A stretch of DNA of 64,000 nt from Nonomuraea purpurea (GCF_042650645.1 NZ_JBHSBI010000023.1:62001-126000); one strand, 5' to 3'; shown: positions 8,317-17,365, numbered from the stretch's first letter. Notes: a model not told the origin generated them from the letters alone. Numbers and translations: made by a program.

Positions 8317-8961
8317 ATGCGAACCCGGCTCTTCTTCGTGCGTCACGGGGACTCCCTCCACAAGAGAGAAGGCGTGATAGGCGGCCCGAAAGGATGCCGC
8401 GGCCTCACCGGCATCGGACGCGAACAGGCCGCAGAACTCGGAGCACGAATCGCCGCCGAAACCGCAGGCGACAAGGCGTCGATCTACTCCTCGCCCCTGC
8501 CACGGGCCGTGGAAACAGCCGCTGCGATCTCAACGGCCTGCGGCCTGCCCGCCGCGCAGGACTGCGGGCTCTGCACCTGGCACAGTCCGCTGGAGGCAGA
8601 CGGGCTCACCCACGCGGAGTACGCCCGGCGCTTCGACATCGAAGGCGGCGGCATCTACCGGCCCTTCCAGCAAGGCAACGAGACCTGGGCCGAGATGGTC
8701 ACACGCACCAGCCGCACCGTCATCGACCTCGCCCACCGCCACCGAGGCGAAACCGTCATCCTCGTCGGCCACGCCGAAACGGTCGAGATCTCCTTCAACG
8801 CCCTCGGGCTGCTTCCCGTCTATCGTCCCTTCGACCTGGAAGTGTCGCCCGCCTCGTTGACGGAATGGGTCACCGATCAAGACCCCACACAATGGCCACC
8901 ACCCAGATGGACACTCGTCCGTTTCAATGAAATTGCCCCATCTGGAAGACTTACTCGATGA
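8317..8961 (+). CDS. Histidine phosphatase (phosphoglycerate mutase-like) family protein
   Basis: 214 residues from ATG 8317. The catalytic RHG motif is at residues 7-9 (FVRHGDS), with the second arginine in SSPLPRAVETA and the second histidine in VGHAETVE (about residue 157). The length and layout fit a small-molecule or sugar-phosphate phosphatase of the branch-2-like group. The stop overlaps the start of the next gene by 4 nt (ATGA), so the two are translationally coupled. Confidence 0.85.
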   Translation: MRTRLFFVRHGDSLHKREGVIGGPKGCRGLTGIGREQAAELGARIAAETAGDKASIYSSPLPRAVETAAAISTACGLPAAQDCGLCTWHSPLEADGLTHAEYARRFDIEGGGIYRPFQQGNETWAEMVTRTSRTVIDLAHRHRGETVILVGHAETVEISFNALGLLPVYRPFDLEVSPASLTEWVTDQDPTQWPPPRWTLVRFNEIAPSGRLTR

Positions 8962-9926
8962 CGCAGACTTCCCAACGGCAGGCCGAGCATCCCGAACGGC
9001 TGGTCAAGGGACATCCCTTTCGGCAGTGGAAGACGTGGCGGATACCCGGGACCACGTTCACTCTCACCGGGTACTCACGGGCGAACGACAAAACCTTCTT
9101 CCACATACCGGAGCTGCGATGCGTCCTGGACGCCGGGTTGTGCGAAGGGCGGCAGGCCGAGACGGTCTTCCTGACGCACACGCACCATGACCACGCCAAG
9201 GATCTCGACTACCTCGCCTCCAGGGCGTCCGGCACCGACATTTACCTGCCCGCCGAGGCGCTGCCCTACGTGGAGGCTTTTCTGCGCGCGTCCGCCGAAC
9301 TGAATCACGCGGCGCCGTACGATCCGGCGCTGGCCCCGGCCTGTCGGCTGCACGGCGTGCGACAGGACGACGAATTCACTTTCGGCCCTCGCGGTCACCA
9401 CGTCCGCGTGGTGCGATGCGAGCACAAGGTGCCCTGCGTGGGCTACGCGTTCTCCGAGAACGGCAAGGAACTGCTGCCCGAATTGCAGGACCTGCGGCGC
9501 GCTCTCGTCCAGGACGGGCGGGGCGAGGAGTTCGGGCAGCTGGTGGCTCGGAAACGGCGTGAAGGCGTGGAGGTGGAACGGCAGGTGCGCCGTCCCCTTT
9601 TCGCTTTCCTGGGCGATACGCATGTGTCGGTGTTCGAGCGGAATCCCTGGCTGTTCGACTATCCGGTCATCATCACCGAGTGCACCTTTCTCGACGACAG
9701 CCAGTTGCCTCGCGCCGACCGGGTCGGGCACACGGTCTGGAGCGGGCTCAAACCCGTGATCGAGGCGCACCCGGAGACGTTGTTCGTCCTGACCCATTTC
9801 AGCCTGCGCCACTCCGATCAGGAGGTGGTCGCCTTCTTCGACAAGGAACGGCACGACAACGTCCTGGTGTGGGCGCACCGGGAAAGCCATCTGCCCGAGC
9901 AGCACCAGTCGAATTCCGCGCGGTAG
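8958..9926 (+). CDS. Metallo-beta-lactamase-fold hydrolase, RNase Z-like
   Basis: 322 residues. The metal-binding motif HTHHDHAKD is at about residues 74-82; further ligands lie in LGDTHV (about 219) and LTHFSLRHS (about 275). The histidine cluster and the C-terminal layout resemble tRNase Z and related nucleases more than beta-lactamases or glyoxalases. Whether it processes tRNA or an unrelated phosphoester is not decided by the sequence. It is coupled to the preceding phosphatase by a 4-nt overlap. Confidence 0.75.
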   Translation: MTQTSQRQAEHPERLVKGHPFRQWKTWRIPGTTFTLTGYSRANDKTFFHIPELRCVLDAGLCEGRQAETVFLTHTHHDHAKDLDYLASRASGTDIYLPAEALPYVEAFLRASAELNHAAPYDPALAPACRLHGVRQDDEFTFGPRGHHVRVVRCEHKVPCVGYAFSENGKELLPELQDLRRALVQDGRGEEFGQLVARKRREGVEVERQVRRPLFAFLGDTHVSVFERNPWLFDYPVIITECTFLDDSQLPRADRVGHTVWSGLKPVIEAHPETLFVLTHFSLRHSDQEVVAFFDKERHDNVLVWAHRESHLPEQHQSNSAR

Positions 9927-10080
9927 GCGGGTAACGTCCGATCATGGACACGATGGCCGTCGAGCAGAACGGTATCAACGCGGTTCCGCCTTCAGGCGGG
10001 ATGGTGTAGGCCCGCGCGTGAGTGCCATTCAGGGCGCGAGCGTGCAGCGACCGGAACTGCTTGCGACGTCTCAACCACGT

Positions 10081-10321
10081 ACGGTAAGGTTTCCGTGATC
10101 GAACTGGCAAGCGACAACCAAGCTGGCCGTGAGATCACTTCCTGGATTCATCGGTACAACGAGGCCGCCGGACGGGCGGTGACAGGACGTGGAGACTTGC
10201 CGGTGGGCGGGTCGGTGAAGCGTCAAGCATCCTGTTCCACAGCTCGTGCTGCTTCGCGGCATGAACTGCTGCGTTAGCAGCACGGGAATCCTCGCCTCTA
10301 TCAGGGCGAGGAGCACGTCAA
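10081..10321 (+). mobile_element. Right-end remnant of an IS200/IS605 (TnpB) element with an omegaRNA-like tail
   Basis: The translated remnant (ITSWIHRYNEAAGRAVTGRG then GGSVKRQ) matches the variable C-terminal tail common in actinobacterial TnpB proteins and ends in a stop at 10277. It is followed by a hairpin GCTGC/GCAGC (10268-10281), a second hairpin CCTCGCC/GGCGAGG (10290-10311) and terminal TCAA at 10318-10321, as in IS605-family right ends. The TnpB catalytic part, TnpA and any clear left end are missing. A weak hairpin at 9986-9999 lies in the remaining upstream gap (9927-10080), which has no gene. Confidence 0.6.
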
Positions 10322-11192
10322 ATGATCCTCATGGCCCCGAAGCTGAGCATCAGCGGGACGCTGGAGACCACGGCGGGGCCCGGCGGCTGGGTGGGCGGGG
10401 TCATCTTCGCCATGACGCTGCTGGGCCTGGGCTGGGTGAACTGCGGCGCCGACTACTCCCGTTACCTGCCCCCCCACATCGCGCCCCCGGTCGGTGGCCC
10501 TGTGGACAATGCTGGGCGGGGCGCTGCCGCCGATGGTGCTGCTGGTGTTCGGGGTGCTGCTGGCGGGCGGCGATGCGAAGCTGGCCGAGGCCGCGGGCGG
10601 CGATCCGGTGGCGGCGCTGGCGGGGGCGTTGCCGACGTGGTTCCTGCTGCCGTACCTGTTGACCGCCATCGGCGGTTTCCTGGCCGGGGCGATCATGGAC
10701 ATCTACTCGTCGGGGCTGTCGATGCTGGCGCTCGGCGTGCCGATCAGACGGCACTACGCGGTGCTGATCGACGGGGTGCTCATGCTGCTCGGCGGCTACT
10801 ACCTGCTGTTCGTCTCCACCAGCTTCCTGGGCACCTTCCAGGCGTTCCTGGCGATCGCCGGCGTCGTGATGGCGGCCTGGGTGGCCATCTTCCTGGTGGA
10901 CATGTGGCGGCTGCGGGCGGGCGGCCGGGCCTACGACGAGCGGTTCTTACGGCCCGGCGCGCCCGCGCTCAACTGGGCCGGGCTGGTGTCGCTGGTCGTG
11001 GCGTCGGTCGTCGGGCTGGGGCTGATCACCTCGGCCGACCCATACATCGCCCGGGTCGTCGGATTCCTGATGAGTGATGAGCTGGAGTCGAGCACGTTCG
11101 GGGCGGCGAACATCGGCGTGGTGATCGCAATGGTGACCGGTGGAGTGCTGTACTTCCTGGCGACCGTGGTGCGGCGGCCCAGGGCCGCCTGA
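10322..11192 (+). pseudogene. Truncated, frameshifted NCS1-type (cytosine/allantoin) permease
   Basis: The reading starts in mid-protein right after the IS605 right end and gives GGWVGGVIFAMTLLGLGWVN and GADYSRYLP, which are middle helices of NCS1 nucleobase permeases. Around a seven-C run at 10469-10475 the frame shifts by one; removing one C restores LPPTSRPRSVALWTMLGG and the rest of the protein through 11192 (helices to the C-terminus, ending VVRRPRAA). The N-terminal part is absent. The shift could be a sequencing error, but the missing 5' part is real in this assembly. Confidence 0.75.
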
Positions 11193-11219
11193 GCGCGGGA
11201 GCGTTACCATCAGTGATTG

Positions 11220-11717
11220 ATGATGGACATTCCGTTGCGGTTGCTGCGATGGACGGCGCACGTCACGGCCTGCGGGCTGCTGGTGATCGCCGTGATCACC
11301 GTGCTGCGCGAGGGCCTCGTGGCGCCGGCCGTCGGGGGTGTGCTGTTCGGGCTCGCCTACGCCGCCGCCCTGGTCTGCTGGCGCAGGGTGACCTGGTGGG
11401 GGCCTGTGGGACTGGGCGTGGTGACGGCGGGGTGGGCGGTGCTGGCCGTGGCGGCGCCGCCGTTCGTGTGGCTGGCGTTCCCGCTGCTGTTCGCCTACCT
11501 GGAGTTGCTGCCGCTGTGGGGGGCGATGTTCGGGGTGGCGGTGCTGACGTCGGCGGCGATCCTGGCGGCGGCGTGGCACGCGGGTGAGTTCACGATGGCG
11601 CTGGTGGTGGGGCCCGGCGCGGGGGCCGTGGTGGTCACGCTGCTGGCGCTGGCGTGCAAGGCGCTGCACGCCGCGACCAGGTCCAAGGCGTCGGACGGCG
11701 CCGGCCCTAAGCTGTGA
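11220..11717 (+). CDS. Four- to five-helix membrane protein, unknown
   Basis: About 165 residues from ATG 11220. Nearly the whole sequence is hydrophobic helices separated by short polar turns and ends with a basic tail. The layout resembles the membrane sensor part of a NarL-type histidine kinase, but no kinase domain follows, so it may be a truncated sensor or an independent protein. TACCAT lies a few bases upstream, with no Shine-Dalgarno sequence. Its 3' end overlaps that of the convergent sulfatase gene by 11 bp. Confidence 0.55.
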   Translation: MMDIPLRLLRWTAHVTACGLLVIAVITVLREGLVAPAVGGVLFGLAYAAALVCWRRVTWWGPVGLGVVTAGWAVLAVAAPPFVWLAFPLLFAYLELLPLWGAMFGVAVLTSAAILAAAWHAGEFTMALVVGPGAGAVVVTLLALACKALHAATRSKASDGAGPKL

Positions 11718-13518
11718 CGATGGCGAAGTCCCGTACCGGATGGTCCAGTACGGCGACCAGCCGCCGCAGCACCGACGTGTCCCCCTCCCGCTCCACCCCC
11801 TCGACCTCCTTGCCCGACAACAGCCCCACGAGCTGCGTCTTGGTCAGCCGCAACGTCAGGTCGGCGCTGTCGTCCCCGGGTGCGGGCTGCTGGATGAGCG
11901 CGCCGTTGGACAGCGTCGTGCGGTGCCGCTCCCCCAGGTCGATCAGGTGCCAGTCGATGGACAGCCGCTCCCCCCAGGCTCTCGGCCCGTTGACGCGGAT
12001 GGCGATGGAGTCGAAGATCTGCTCCACACTCAGCGCGGTCAGCAGGTCGGCCGAGGCGGTGTCCATGGTGGCGGGCACGATGCCGTCGGACAGTTCCAGG
12101 GCGCCCATGAGGTAGAAGTTGCGCCAGGTGGCGTTCTCGGCGCCGTGACCGAGCCGGGTGTAGACCTCGGCGAGCAGGTCTCTGGCCTCCTTGTTGCCCT
12201 CGTCGGCGAAGACGGCGTGGTTGAGGAGCTGCGCGGCGAAGCGCAGGTCGTTCTCGTCGATGTAGCGCCTGGCGCAGGCGACCACGGCCGCGCCGCCGCC
12301 CAGGCATTCGACGTACCGGACGGCGCTCTCGCGCGGCGGATGTTCCCACAGGTGCGCGGGGTTGCCGTCGAACCAGCCGAGGTAGCGCTGGTAGACGGCC
12401 TTGACGTTGTGGCTGACCGAGCCGTGGTAGCCGCGGGTGTGCCAGGACTGCTCCAGTTCGGGCGGCAACTGGACGGACTCGGCGATCTCGGGCGCGGTCA
12501 GGCCCCTGTTGAGCAGGCGCAGGGTCTGGTCGTGCAGGTAGGCGTAAAGGTCCCGCTGCTGTCCGAGGAAGCGCGCGATGGCCTGGCTGCCCCAGGTCGG
12601 CCAGTGGTGCGAGGCGAAGGCCACGTCGGCCTGGTCGGCGAACAGGGAGATGGCCTCGGTGAGGTAGCGCGCCCAGGCGCGGGCGTCGCGGACGGCGGCT
12701 CCGCGCAGGGGCAGGAGGCTGTGCTGGTTGTGGGTGGCGTCCTCGGCCAGGCAGAGGACGCGGCGGTCGGGGAAGAGGAAGGTCATCTCCGAGGGCGCCT
12801 CGGTGTCCGGCGTGAGCTGGAAGACGATCCTGACGCCGTCGACGACCTCCTCCTGCCCGGTATGGGTGATGTCGACCGTGGGCGGGATGAGTGACACCGT
12901 GCCCGTCGAGGTGGTCAGGCCGAGCCCAGAGCCGATCTGGCCCTCGGGGGAGCGCGGTAGAGCCGGGCCGTACATGTAGACGGCGCGGCGGACCATGGCC
13001 GGGCCCGCGTAGACGTTCTCCGACACCGCGTGCCGCATGAACCCGGCCGGCGCCAGGATCGGGACGTTTCCATCGGTCACCCCGCGCACGCCGCCGAAGT
13101 GGTCGGCGTGCGAGTGGGTGTAGATCACGCCGGTGACCGGGCGGTCGCCTCGGTGGGCGCGGTACAGCTTCAGCGCGGCGGCGGCGCACTCGACGGAGAT
13201 CAGCGGGTCGATCACGACGACTCCGCGTTCGCCCTCGACCAGGGTCATGTTCGACAGATCCAGGCCGCGTACCTGGTAGACGCCGTCGGCGACCTCGTAC
13301 AGACCCTGTTTGGCGCAGAGCTGGGCCTGTCGCCAGAGGCTGGGGTGGGCGGTTTTCGGGCAGTCCTGTTGGAGGAAGTCGTAGGAGTCGTTGTCCCAGA
13401 CGACCCGGCCGTCCGCCGTTCTGATCACCGCGGGGCTCAGCTTGGCGATGAACCCGCGGTCCGCGTCTCCGAAGTCGCCCCTGTCATGAAATGGAAGGTC
13501 TGCCATGCCAAGGCGCAT
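11707..13518 (-). CDS. Alkyl sulfatase (SdsA1/YjcS-type MBL-fold)
   Basis: About 603 residues from ATG 13518; start codons at 13548 and 13506 are alternatives. The metallo-beta-lactamase motif THSHADHFGG (about residue 143 from this start) binds the two zinc ions. The helical dimerisation region (LDWRYLG-like YQRYLGWFDGNPAHLW, then NKEARDLLAEVYTRLGHGAEN) and the C-terminal SCP2-like domain complete the three-domain architecture of alkyl sulfatases such as SdsA1. The enzyme releases sulfate from alkyl sulfates, a sulfur-scavenging role. No signal peptide is visible. Confidence 0.9.
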   Translation of the reverse strand: MRLGMADLPFHDRGDFGDADRGFIAKLSPAVIRTADGRVVWDNDSYDFLQQDCPKTAHPSLWRQAQLCAKQGLYEVADGVYQVRGLDLSNMTLVEGERGVVVIDPLISVECAAAALKLYRAHRGDRPVTGVIYTHSHADHFGGVRGVTDGNVPILAPAGFMRHAVSENVYAGPAMVRRAVYMYGPALPRSPEGQIGSGLGLTTSTGTVSLIPPTVDITHTGQEEVVDGVRIVFQLTPDTEAPSEMTFLFPDRRVLCLAEDATHNQHSLLPLRGAAVRDARAWARYLTEAISLFADQADVAFASHHWPTWGSQAIARFLGQQRDLYAYLHDQTLRLLNRGLTAPEIAESVQLPPELEQSWHTRGYHGSVSHNVKAVYQRYLGWFDGNPAHLWEHPPRESAVRYVECLGGGAAVVACARRYIDENDLRFAAQLLNHAVFADEGNKEARDLLAEVYTRLGHGAENATWRNFYLMGALELSDGIVPATMDTASADLLTALSVEQIFDSIAIRVNGPRAWGERLSIDWHLIDLGERHRTTLSNGALIQQPAPGDDSADLTLRLTKTQLVGLLSGKEVEGVEREGDTSVLRRLVAVLDHPVRDFAIVTA

Positions 13519-13621
13519 GCCCCCGATCGCCTCCAGAACGCTCAACAAACACCCCTAATAGGATGAATCTCGGGCAATAGGGACATCCGCCTCCGGCCGC
13601 GCCATGTGATTGGCTTTCGGT

Positions 13622-14260
13622 ATGGAAGCGTGTGTGTTCGATCTCGATGGCGTGCTGGTCGACTCAGAACCGGTCTGGGAGGAGGTACGGCGGGCCTTCG
13701 TCGCCGACCACGGCGGCACGTGGCAGCCGGACACGCAGTCCAGGCTCATGGGCATGAGCACCCCCGAGTGGGCCGCCTACCTGCACGAGCTGGGGGTGCG
13801 GATGGCCCCCGACGACATCGCGCGCGGCGTGGTCGAGCAGATGGCGGCGCGCTACCGCGACGAGGTGCCGCTGATGCCGGGGGCGGTCGAGGCCGTGCGC
13901 CGCCTGTCGGAGCAGATCACGCTGGGCTTGGCCAGCTCGTCCCCGCGCCGGTTGATCGATGTGGTGCTGGACGCGGCGGAGCTGAAGGGGTGCTTCGCGG
14001 CCACCGTCTCGACCGAGGAGGTCCCGCGCGGCAAGCCCGCCCCCGACGGGTACCTGGAGGCGGCCCGGCGGATGGAGGTCGACCCGCGCGGCTGCGTCGC
14101 GGTGGAGGATTCGAGCAACGGGCTGCGCTCGGCGCACGCCGCCGGCATGCGCGTGATCGCCGTGCCGCATCCCCACTACCCGCCGGCGCCGGACGCGCTC
14201 GCGCTGGCCTGGCGGGTCGTCCCCGACCTCGGCGCGCTCACCGTCGAGTCGCTCGGATAA
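13622..14260 (+). CDS. HAD-family phosphatase (beta-phosphoglucomutase-like)
   Basis: 212 residues from ATG 13622. Motif I is FDLDGVLVDSE with nucleophile Asp (residues 6-16), motif II LASSS, motif III lysine in RGKPAPDGYLEAA, and motif IV VAVEDSSNG. A helical cap follows motif I, the subfamily I layout typical of phosphosugar phosphatases and beta-phosphoglucomutases. The substrate is unknown. It ends 60 nt before the PRPP synthetase gene on the same strand. Confidence 0.85.
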   Translation: MEACVFDLDGVLVDSEPVWEEVRRAFVADHGGTWQPDTQSRLMGMSTPEWAAYLHELGVRMAPDDIARGVVEQMAARYRDEVPLMPGAVEAVRRLSEQITLGLASSSPRRLIDVVLDAAELKGCFAATVSTEEVPRGKPAPDGYLEAARRMEVDPRGCVAVEDSSNGLRSAHAAGMRVIAVPHPHYPPAPDALALAWRVVPDLGALTVESLG

Positions 14261-14320
14261 CCCCTTTCCCCCGAGTCGCTCACGTGACAGCGGAGGTCGG
14301 ATGGCTATGCTTACGGAATC

Positions 14321-15259
14321 GTGCGAGACATTACGGTTTTTAGCGGTAGCGCCCATCCCGACCTCGCCGAGGAGATCTGCGCCCACCTAGGCACGCCCCT
14401 GCACCCCGTACAGGTCAACCGCTTCGCCAACGACGTGCTCGAAGTGCAGCTGCAGGCCAACTGCCGCGAGCGCGACGTGTTCCTCATCCAGCCGCTCGTC
14501 CCGCCCGTCCAGGAGCATCTGGTCGAACTGCTGCTCATGCTCGACGCCGCCCGCGGCGCGTCGGCGGCCAGGATCACGGTCGTGCTCAGCCACTACGCCT
14601 ACGCGCGGTCGGACAAGAAGGACGCGCCGCGCATCTCGATCGGGGCGCGGCTGGTCGCCGATCTGATGGTGACCGCGGGCGCCAGCCGGGTGCTGGCCAT
14701 GACGCTGCACTCGCCGCAGGTGCACGGCTTCTTCAGCGTGCCCGTCGACCACCTGCACGCCCTGCGCGAACTGGCCGCCCACTTCCGCCGCTACGACCTG
14801 TCGAACACGGTCGTCGTCTCCCCCGACCTCGGCAACGCCAAGGAGGCCGCGCACTTCGCCCGCCTGCTGGGCACCGAGGTCGCGATGGGCGCCAAGCAGC
14901 GCTTCAGCGACGACCGCGTGGTGATCAGCTCCGTGATCGGCGACGTCACCGGCAAGGACGTGATCATCCTGGACGACGAGATCGCCAAGGGCAGCACGGT
15001 CATCGAGCTGCTCCACCGGCTGCGCGAGCAGCGCGTGCGCTCTGTGCGCGTGGCCTGCACCCACGGGCTCTTCGCCGACGGGGCCATCGAACGGCTGGGC
15101 GCGCTGCCCGAGGTCGAGGAGATCGTCTGCACCAACACCGTGCCGCCGCCCAAGCCGAGCGACAAGCTCACGGTGCTGTCGATCGCGCCCGCCCTGGCCG
15201 AGGCCATGCGCCGCATCCATGACGGCGAGTCGGTAAGCGCCCTTTTCGGAACACCCTGA
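14321..15259 (+). CDS. Ribose-phosphate pyrophosphokinase, divergent paralog
   Basis: 312 residues from GTG 14321. Family features: FSGSAHPDLAEEI, RFANDVLEVQL (in place of RFxDGExxV), the ATP-binding stretch YAYARSDKKDAPRISIGARL and LTLHSPQVHGFFSVPVDHL-type sequence. The PRPP-binding loop reads ILDDEIAKGSTV, whereas the usual loop is DDMIDTGGT, so several loop residues differ. It makes PRPP from ribose 5-phosphate and ATP if it is active. The typical glmU neighbour is absent, so this may be a second, specialised copy. TATGCT precedes the start by 9 nt with no Shine-Dalgarno sequence. Confidence 0.8.
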   Translation: MRDITVFSGSAHPDLAEEICAHLGTPLHPVQVNRFANDVLEVQLQANCRERDVFLIQPLVPPVQEHLVELLLMLDAARGASAARITVVLSHYAYARSDKKDAPRISIGARLVADLMVTAGASRVLAMTLHSPQVHGFFSVPVDHLHALRELAAHFRRYDLSNTVVVSPDLGNAKEAAHFARLLGTEVAMGAKQRFSDDRVVISSVIGDVTGKDVIILDDEIAKGSTVIELLHRLREQRVRSVRVACTHGLFADGAIERLGALPEVEEIVCTNTVPPPKPSDKLTVLSIAPALAEAMRRIHDGESVSALFGTP

Positions 15260-15290
15260 CGTAAAGATCATCGATCGCTAAACTGCGCCA

Positions 15291-15707
15291 ATGGGCTGGA
15301 ACTTAGAGGTAACGGCGGTCAAGACCGACGAGCTCTTCCTGGCGGTGCCGGACGTCTTCCTGTCCACGGAGACCACGATGAGTTTCGAGTACGCGACCTC
15401 CTACGAGCGTTTCCCCGACCTGTGCGTGGCGCAGGTCGGGGACTGGGCCGTGGTCCTCGACTCCGGCCAGAGGCTGTCCGGGAGCACCGACTACCTGAAA
15501 GAGCGGTCGGCGGGCACCGAGCTGCACCTTGTAAGGGTCGATACTCCGGCCATCGCCCTGCACTACGCGAACGGTCAACGGGTGACGGAAGAACAGAGTC
15601 CCGATGATGAAGACGGCGAAACGTGGGCGATGGACCTCCTGTACGACAGGATCGGCATCAGCTTCGGTGACCTTTGGGACGTGAAGTTCACAGTCTTCGA
15701 GGTCTGA
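15291..15707 (+). CDS. Hypothetical acidic protein
   Basis: 138 residues with many acidic residues, no signal peptide and no membrane segment. The sequence looks like a compact alpha/beta protein (WAVVLDSGQRLSGS, ELHLVRVDTPAIALHY) but I recognise no family. TAAACT lies exactly 6 nt before the ATG and there is no Shine-Dalgarno sequence, a strong hint of a leaderless transcript. Confidence 0.65.
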   Translation: MGWNLEVTAVKTDELFLAVPDVFLSTETTMSFEYATSYERFPDLCVAQVGDWAVVLDSGQRLSGSTDYLKERSAGTELHLVRVDTPAIALHYANGQRVTEEQSPDDEDGETWAMDLLYDRIGISFGDLWDVKFTVFEV

Positions 15708-15746
15708 ACTTGATGATCAGCCCGCGACCTTGGCATGCTCCTGACC

Positions 15747-16523
15747 ATGGTGAATACGGAGCTTGCAGGTCAGATCGTCCTGGTGACCGGCGCGAGTGGC
15801 GGGATCGGCGCGGCGATCGCCCGTGCGTTCGCGGCTGAAGGGGCGCGCGTCGCCGTGCACTACGTCACGGCGACGTCCCCTCCCCCGGGGGCCGCGTGGG
15901 AACACGTCACCTTCGGCCCCGACACGGCGGAAGCCCTGGCCGGGGAGCTTGGCGACGCGGTGGCCGTCCATGGCGACCTGCGCGAGCCGGACGCGGCGCC
16001 GCGGCTCTTCGACGAGGTCGAGCGCCGGTTGGGGCCCGTGGACGTGCTGGTGAACAACGCCGCGCACTGCGAGTCCCCCGACACGTTCGGCTCCTTCACC
16101 GCCGGCGGTCTGCGCCGCCACTACGAGGTCAATGCGGTCGCCCCGGCCCTGCTCATCTCCGAGCTGGCCAAGCGCCGCACGGACGGAACGAGCCCGTGCG
16201 TGGTGAACATCTCCACGGACGCCGCCCGCGCCTTCCCCGGGCAGGTCGGTTACGGAACGTCGAAGGCGGCGCTTGAGGCCCTCACCCGCGCGGCCGCCCT
16301 CGACCTGGCCGCCGACGGCATCCGCGTCAACGCGGTCGCGCCGGGGCCGGTGCAGACGGGGTGGATGGACGCCGAGACCTATGAGCACGCCCGTTCTGTC
16401 GTGCCGCTGGGACGGGTCGGAGAGCCCGCCGACATCGCCGACGCCGTGGTGTTCCTCGCCTCGCGTCAGGCTCGGTGGATCACCGGCCAGGTGCTGCAGG
16501 TGGCCGGTGGCCATGCGCTCTGA
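15747..16523 (+). CDS. Short-chain dehydrogenase/reductase
   Basis: 258 residues from ATG 15747 (MVNTEL); an upstream ATG at 15735 is possible. Classical SDR signatures: TGASGGIG for NAD(P) binding, NNAA (in VLVNNAAHCE), catalytic serine region VVNISTDAA and YGTSK (YxxxK), then the PGPVQTGW loop and a C-terminal VAGGHAL. The serine position is followed by T-D-A-A. Substrate unknown; similar proteins act as ketoreductases or sugar/alcohol dehydrogenases. Confidence 0.9.
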   Translation: MVNTELAGQIVLVTGASGGIGAAIARAFAAEGARVAVHYVTATSPPPGAAWEHVTFGPDTAEALAGELGDAVAVHGDLREPDAAPRLFDEVERRLGPVDVLVNNAAHCESPDTFGSFTAGGLRRHYEVNAVAPALLISELAKRRTDGTSPCVVNISTDAARAFPGQVGYGTSKAALEALTRAAALDLAADGIRVNAVAPGPVQTGWMDAETYEHARSVVPLGRVGEPADIADAVVFLASRQARWITGQVLQVAGGHAL

Positions 16524-16570
16524 TCGATATCAGCTTCCCTGACAGCCGCGAATCGATCATAGTTTGCATC

Positions 16571-17299
16571 ATGCACGCAGCTACCGACCGCCTGCTGAGG
16601 CTCTACCTGGAGAGCGTCGAACCGGCCGTGCCACTGGTCGCGCTGTGGGCTCACGGCTCGCTCGCGGCCGGCGACTACCAGCCGGGACGCAGCGACCTCG
16701 ACCTGATCGCCATCGTGGACGAGCCCGTGACCATGGAGCACTGGCGGCGGATCAAACGCGTGCACCGGGGGATCGAGCTGCCGCTGGCGGACAAGCTGCA
16801 CTGTTCGTACATGGCCCGGCAGGAGCTGTCCGACATGTCGACCGAGCATGTGACGTGGGCGCACGAGAGCATCTTCCGCCGCACTGTCACCGCGGTGACG
16901 CGGCGCGAGCTGCACCAGGGAGCCCTGGAGCTGTTCGGGCCACCGCCCGCCGAACTGCTGCCGCCGGTGTCGGACGCGGAGCTGGCCGGCTTCGTCCGGG
17001 CCGATCTGCGTGACTTCTGGCTGGACAGGACGCGGGGGCGGCGGCGCTGGCTGCGTGACATCTGGGTGGACCTGGGCATGGTCACGGTCGCCAGGGCCAC
17101 GGTCACCCTCAGGGACGGGCGGCTGATCAGCAAGCGGGAGGCCCTCGACGTGCTGGCCGAGATGGGGGCGCCGGAGAACGTGGTCGCCGACGTGCGGGCC
17201 CGCAGGTACGACACGCCCGCGCCGGTGCTGAGCCGGTTCAGGAGGGCGAAGCTGGCGCGCGCGTTCATCCGGTCCGCGATTCTGAAGGCTCTTGCCTGA
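16571..17299 (+). CDS. Nucleotidyltransferase-domain protein (AadA-like fold)
   Basis: 242 residues from ATG 16571. The polymerase-beta-type catalytic motif is intact: HGSLAAGDYQPGRSDLDLIA (GS..., D-x-D), as in aminoglycoside adenylyltransferases and MNT-type enzymes. A helical C-terminal part (DFWLDRTRGRRRWLRDIWVD) fits AadA-like proteins. Drug-modifying activity cannot be inferred from the fold alone; it may act on a different small molecule. Monocistronic. Confidence 0.75.
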   Translation: MHAATDRLLRLYLESVEPAVPLVALWAHGSLAAGDYQPGRSDLDLIAIVDEPVTMEHWRRIKRVHRGIELPLADKLHCSYMARQELSDMSTEHVTWAHESIFRRTVTAVTRRELHQGALELFGPPPAELLPPVSDAELAGFVRADLRDFWLDRTRGRRRWLRDIWVDLGMVTVARATVTLRDGRLISKREALDVLAEMGAPENVVADVRARRYDTPAPVLSRFRRAKLARAFIRSAILKALA

Positions 17300-17350
17300 G
17301 GAAGGATTGTCAGGCTCGTCCGGGTTGTTGGAGGGATAGAAGTTACCCGG

Positions 17351-17365
17351 ATTTCAGCCTGAAAT
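17351..17365. promoter_or_regulatory. 15-bp palindrome upstream of the MDMPI-type gene
   Basis: ATTTCAGCCTGAAAT is a perfect inverted repeat with 6-bp arms and a 3-bp centre, placed 17-31 nt before the preferred start at 17382. It is a plausible repressor site or leader hairpin; no regulator is adjacent. Confidence 0.35.

Noticed and set aside
9944..10110. Possible left end of a short IS605-derived element (hairpin CCGCC/GGCGG near ATCAA)
   Set aside because: Hairpin is short and no matching tetranucleotide or target site could be demonstrated.
10322..11077. Continuous 251-codon frame starting at the permease fragment
   Set aside because: After residue about 55 it becomes Arg/Gly-rich; the true permease continues in the next frame from about 10476.
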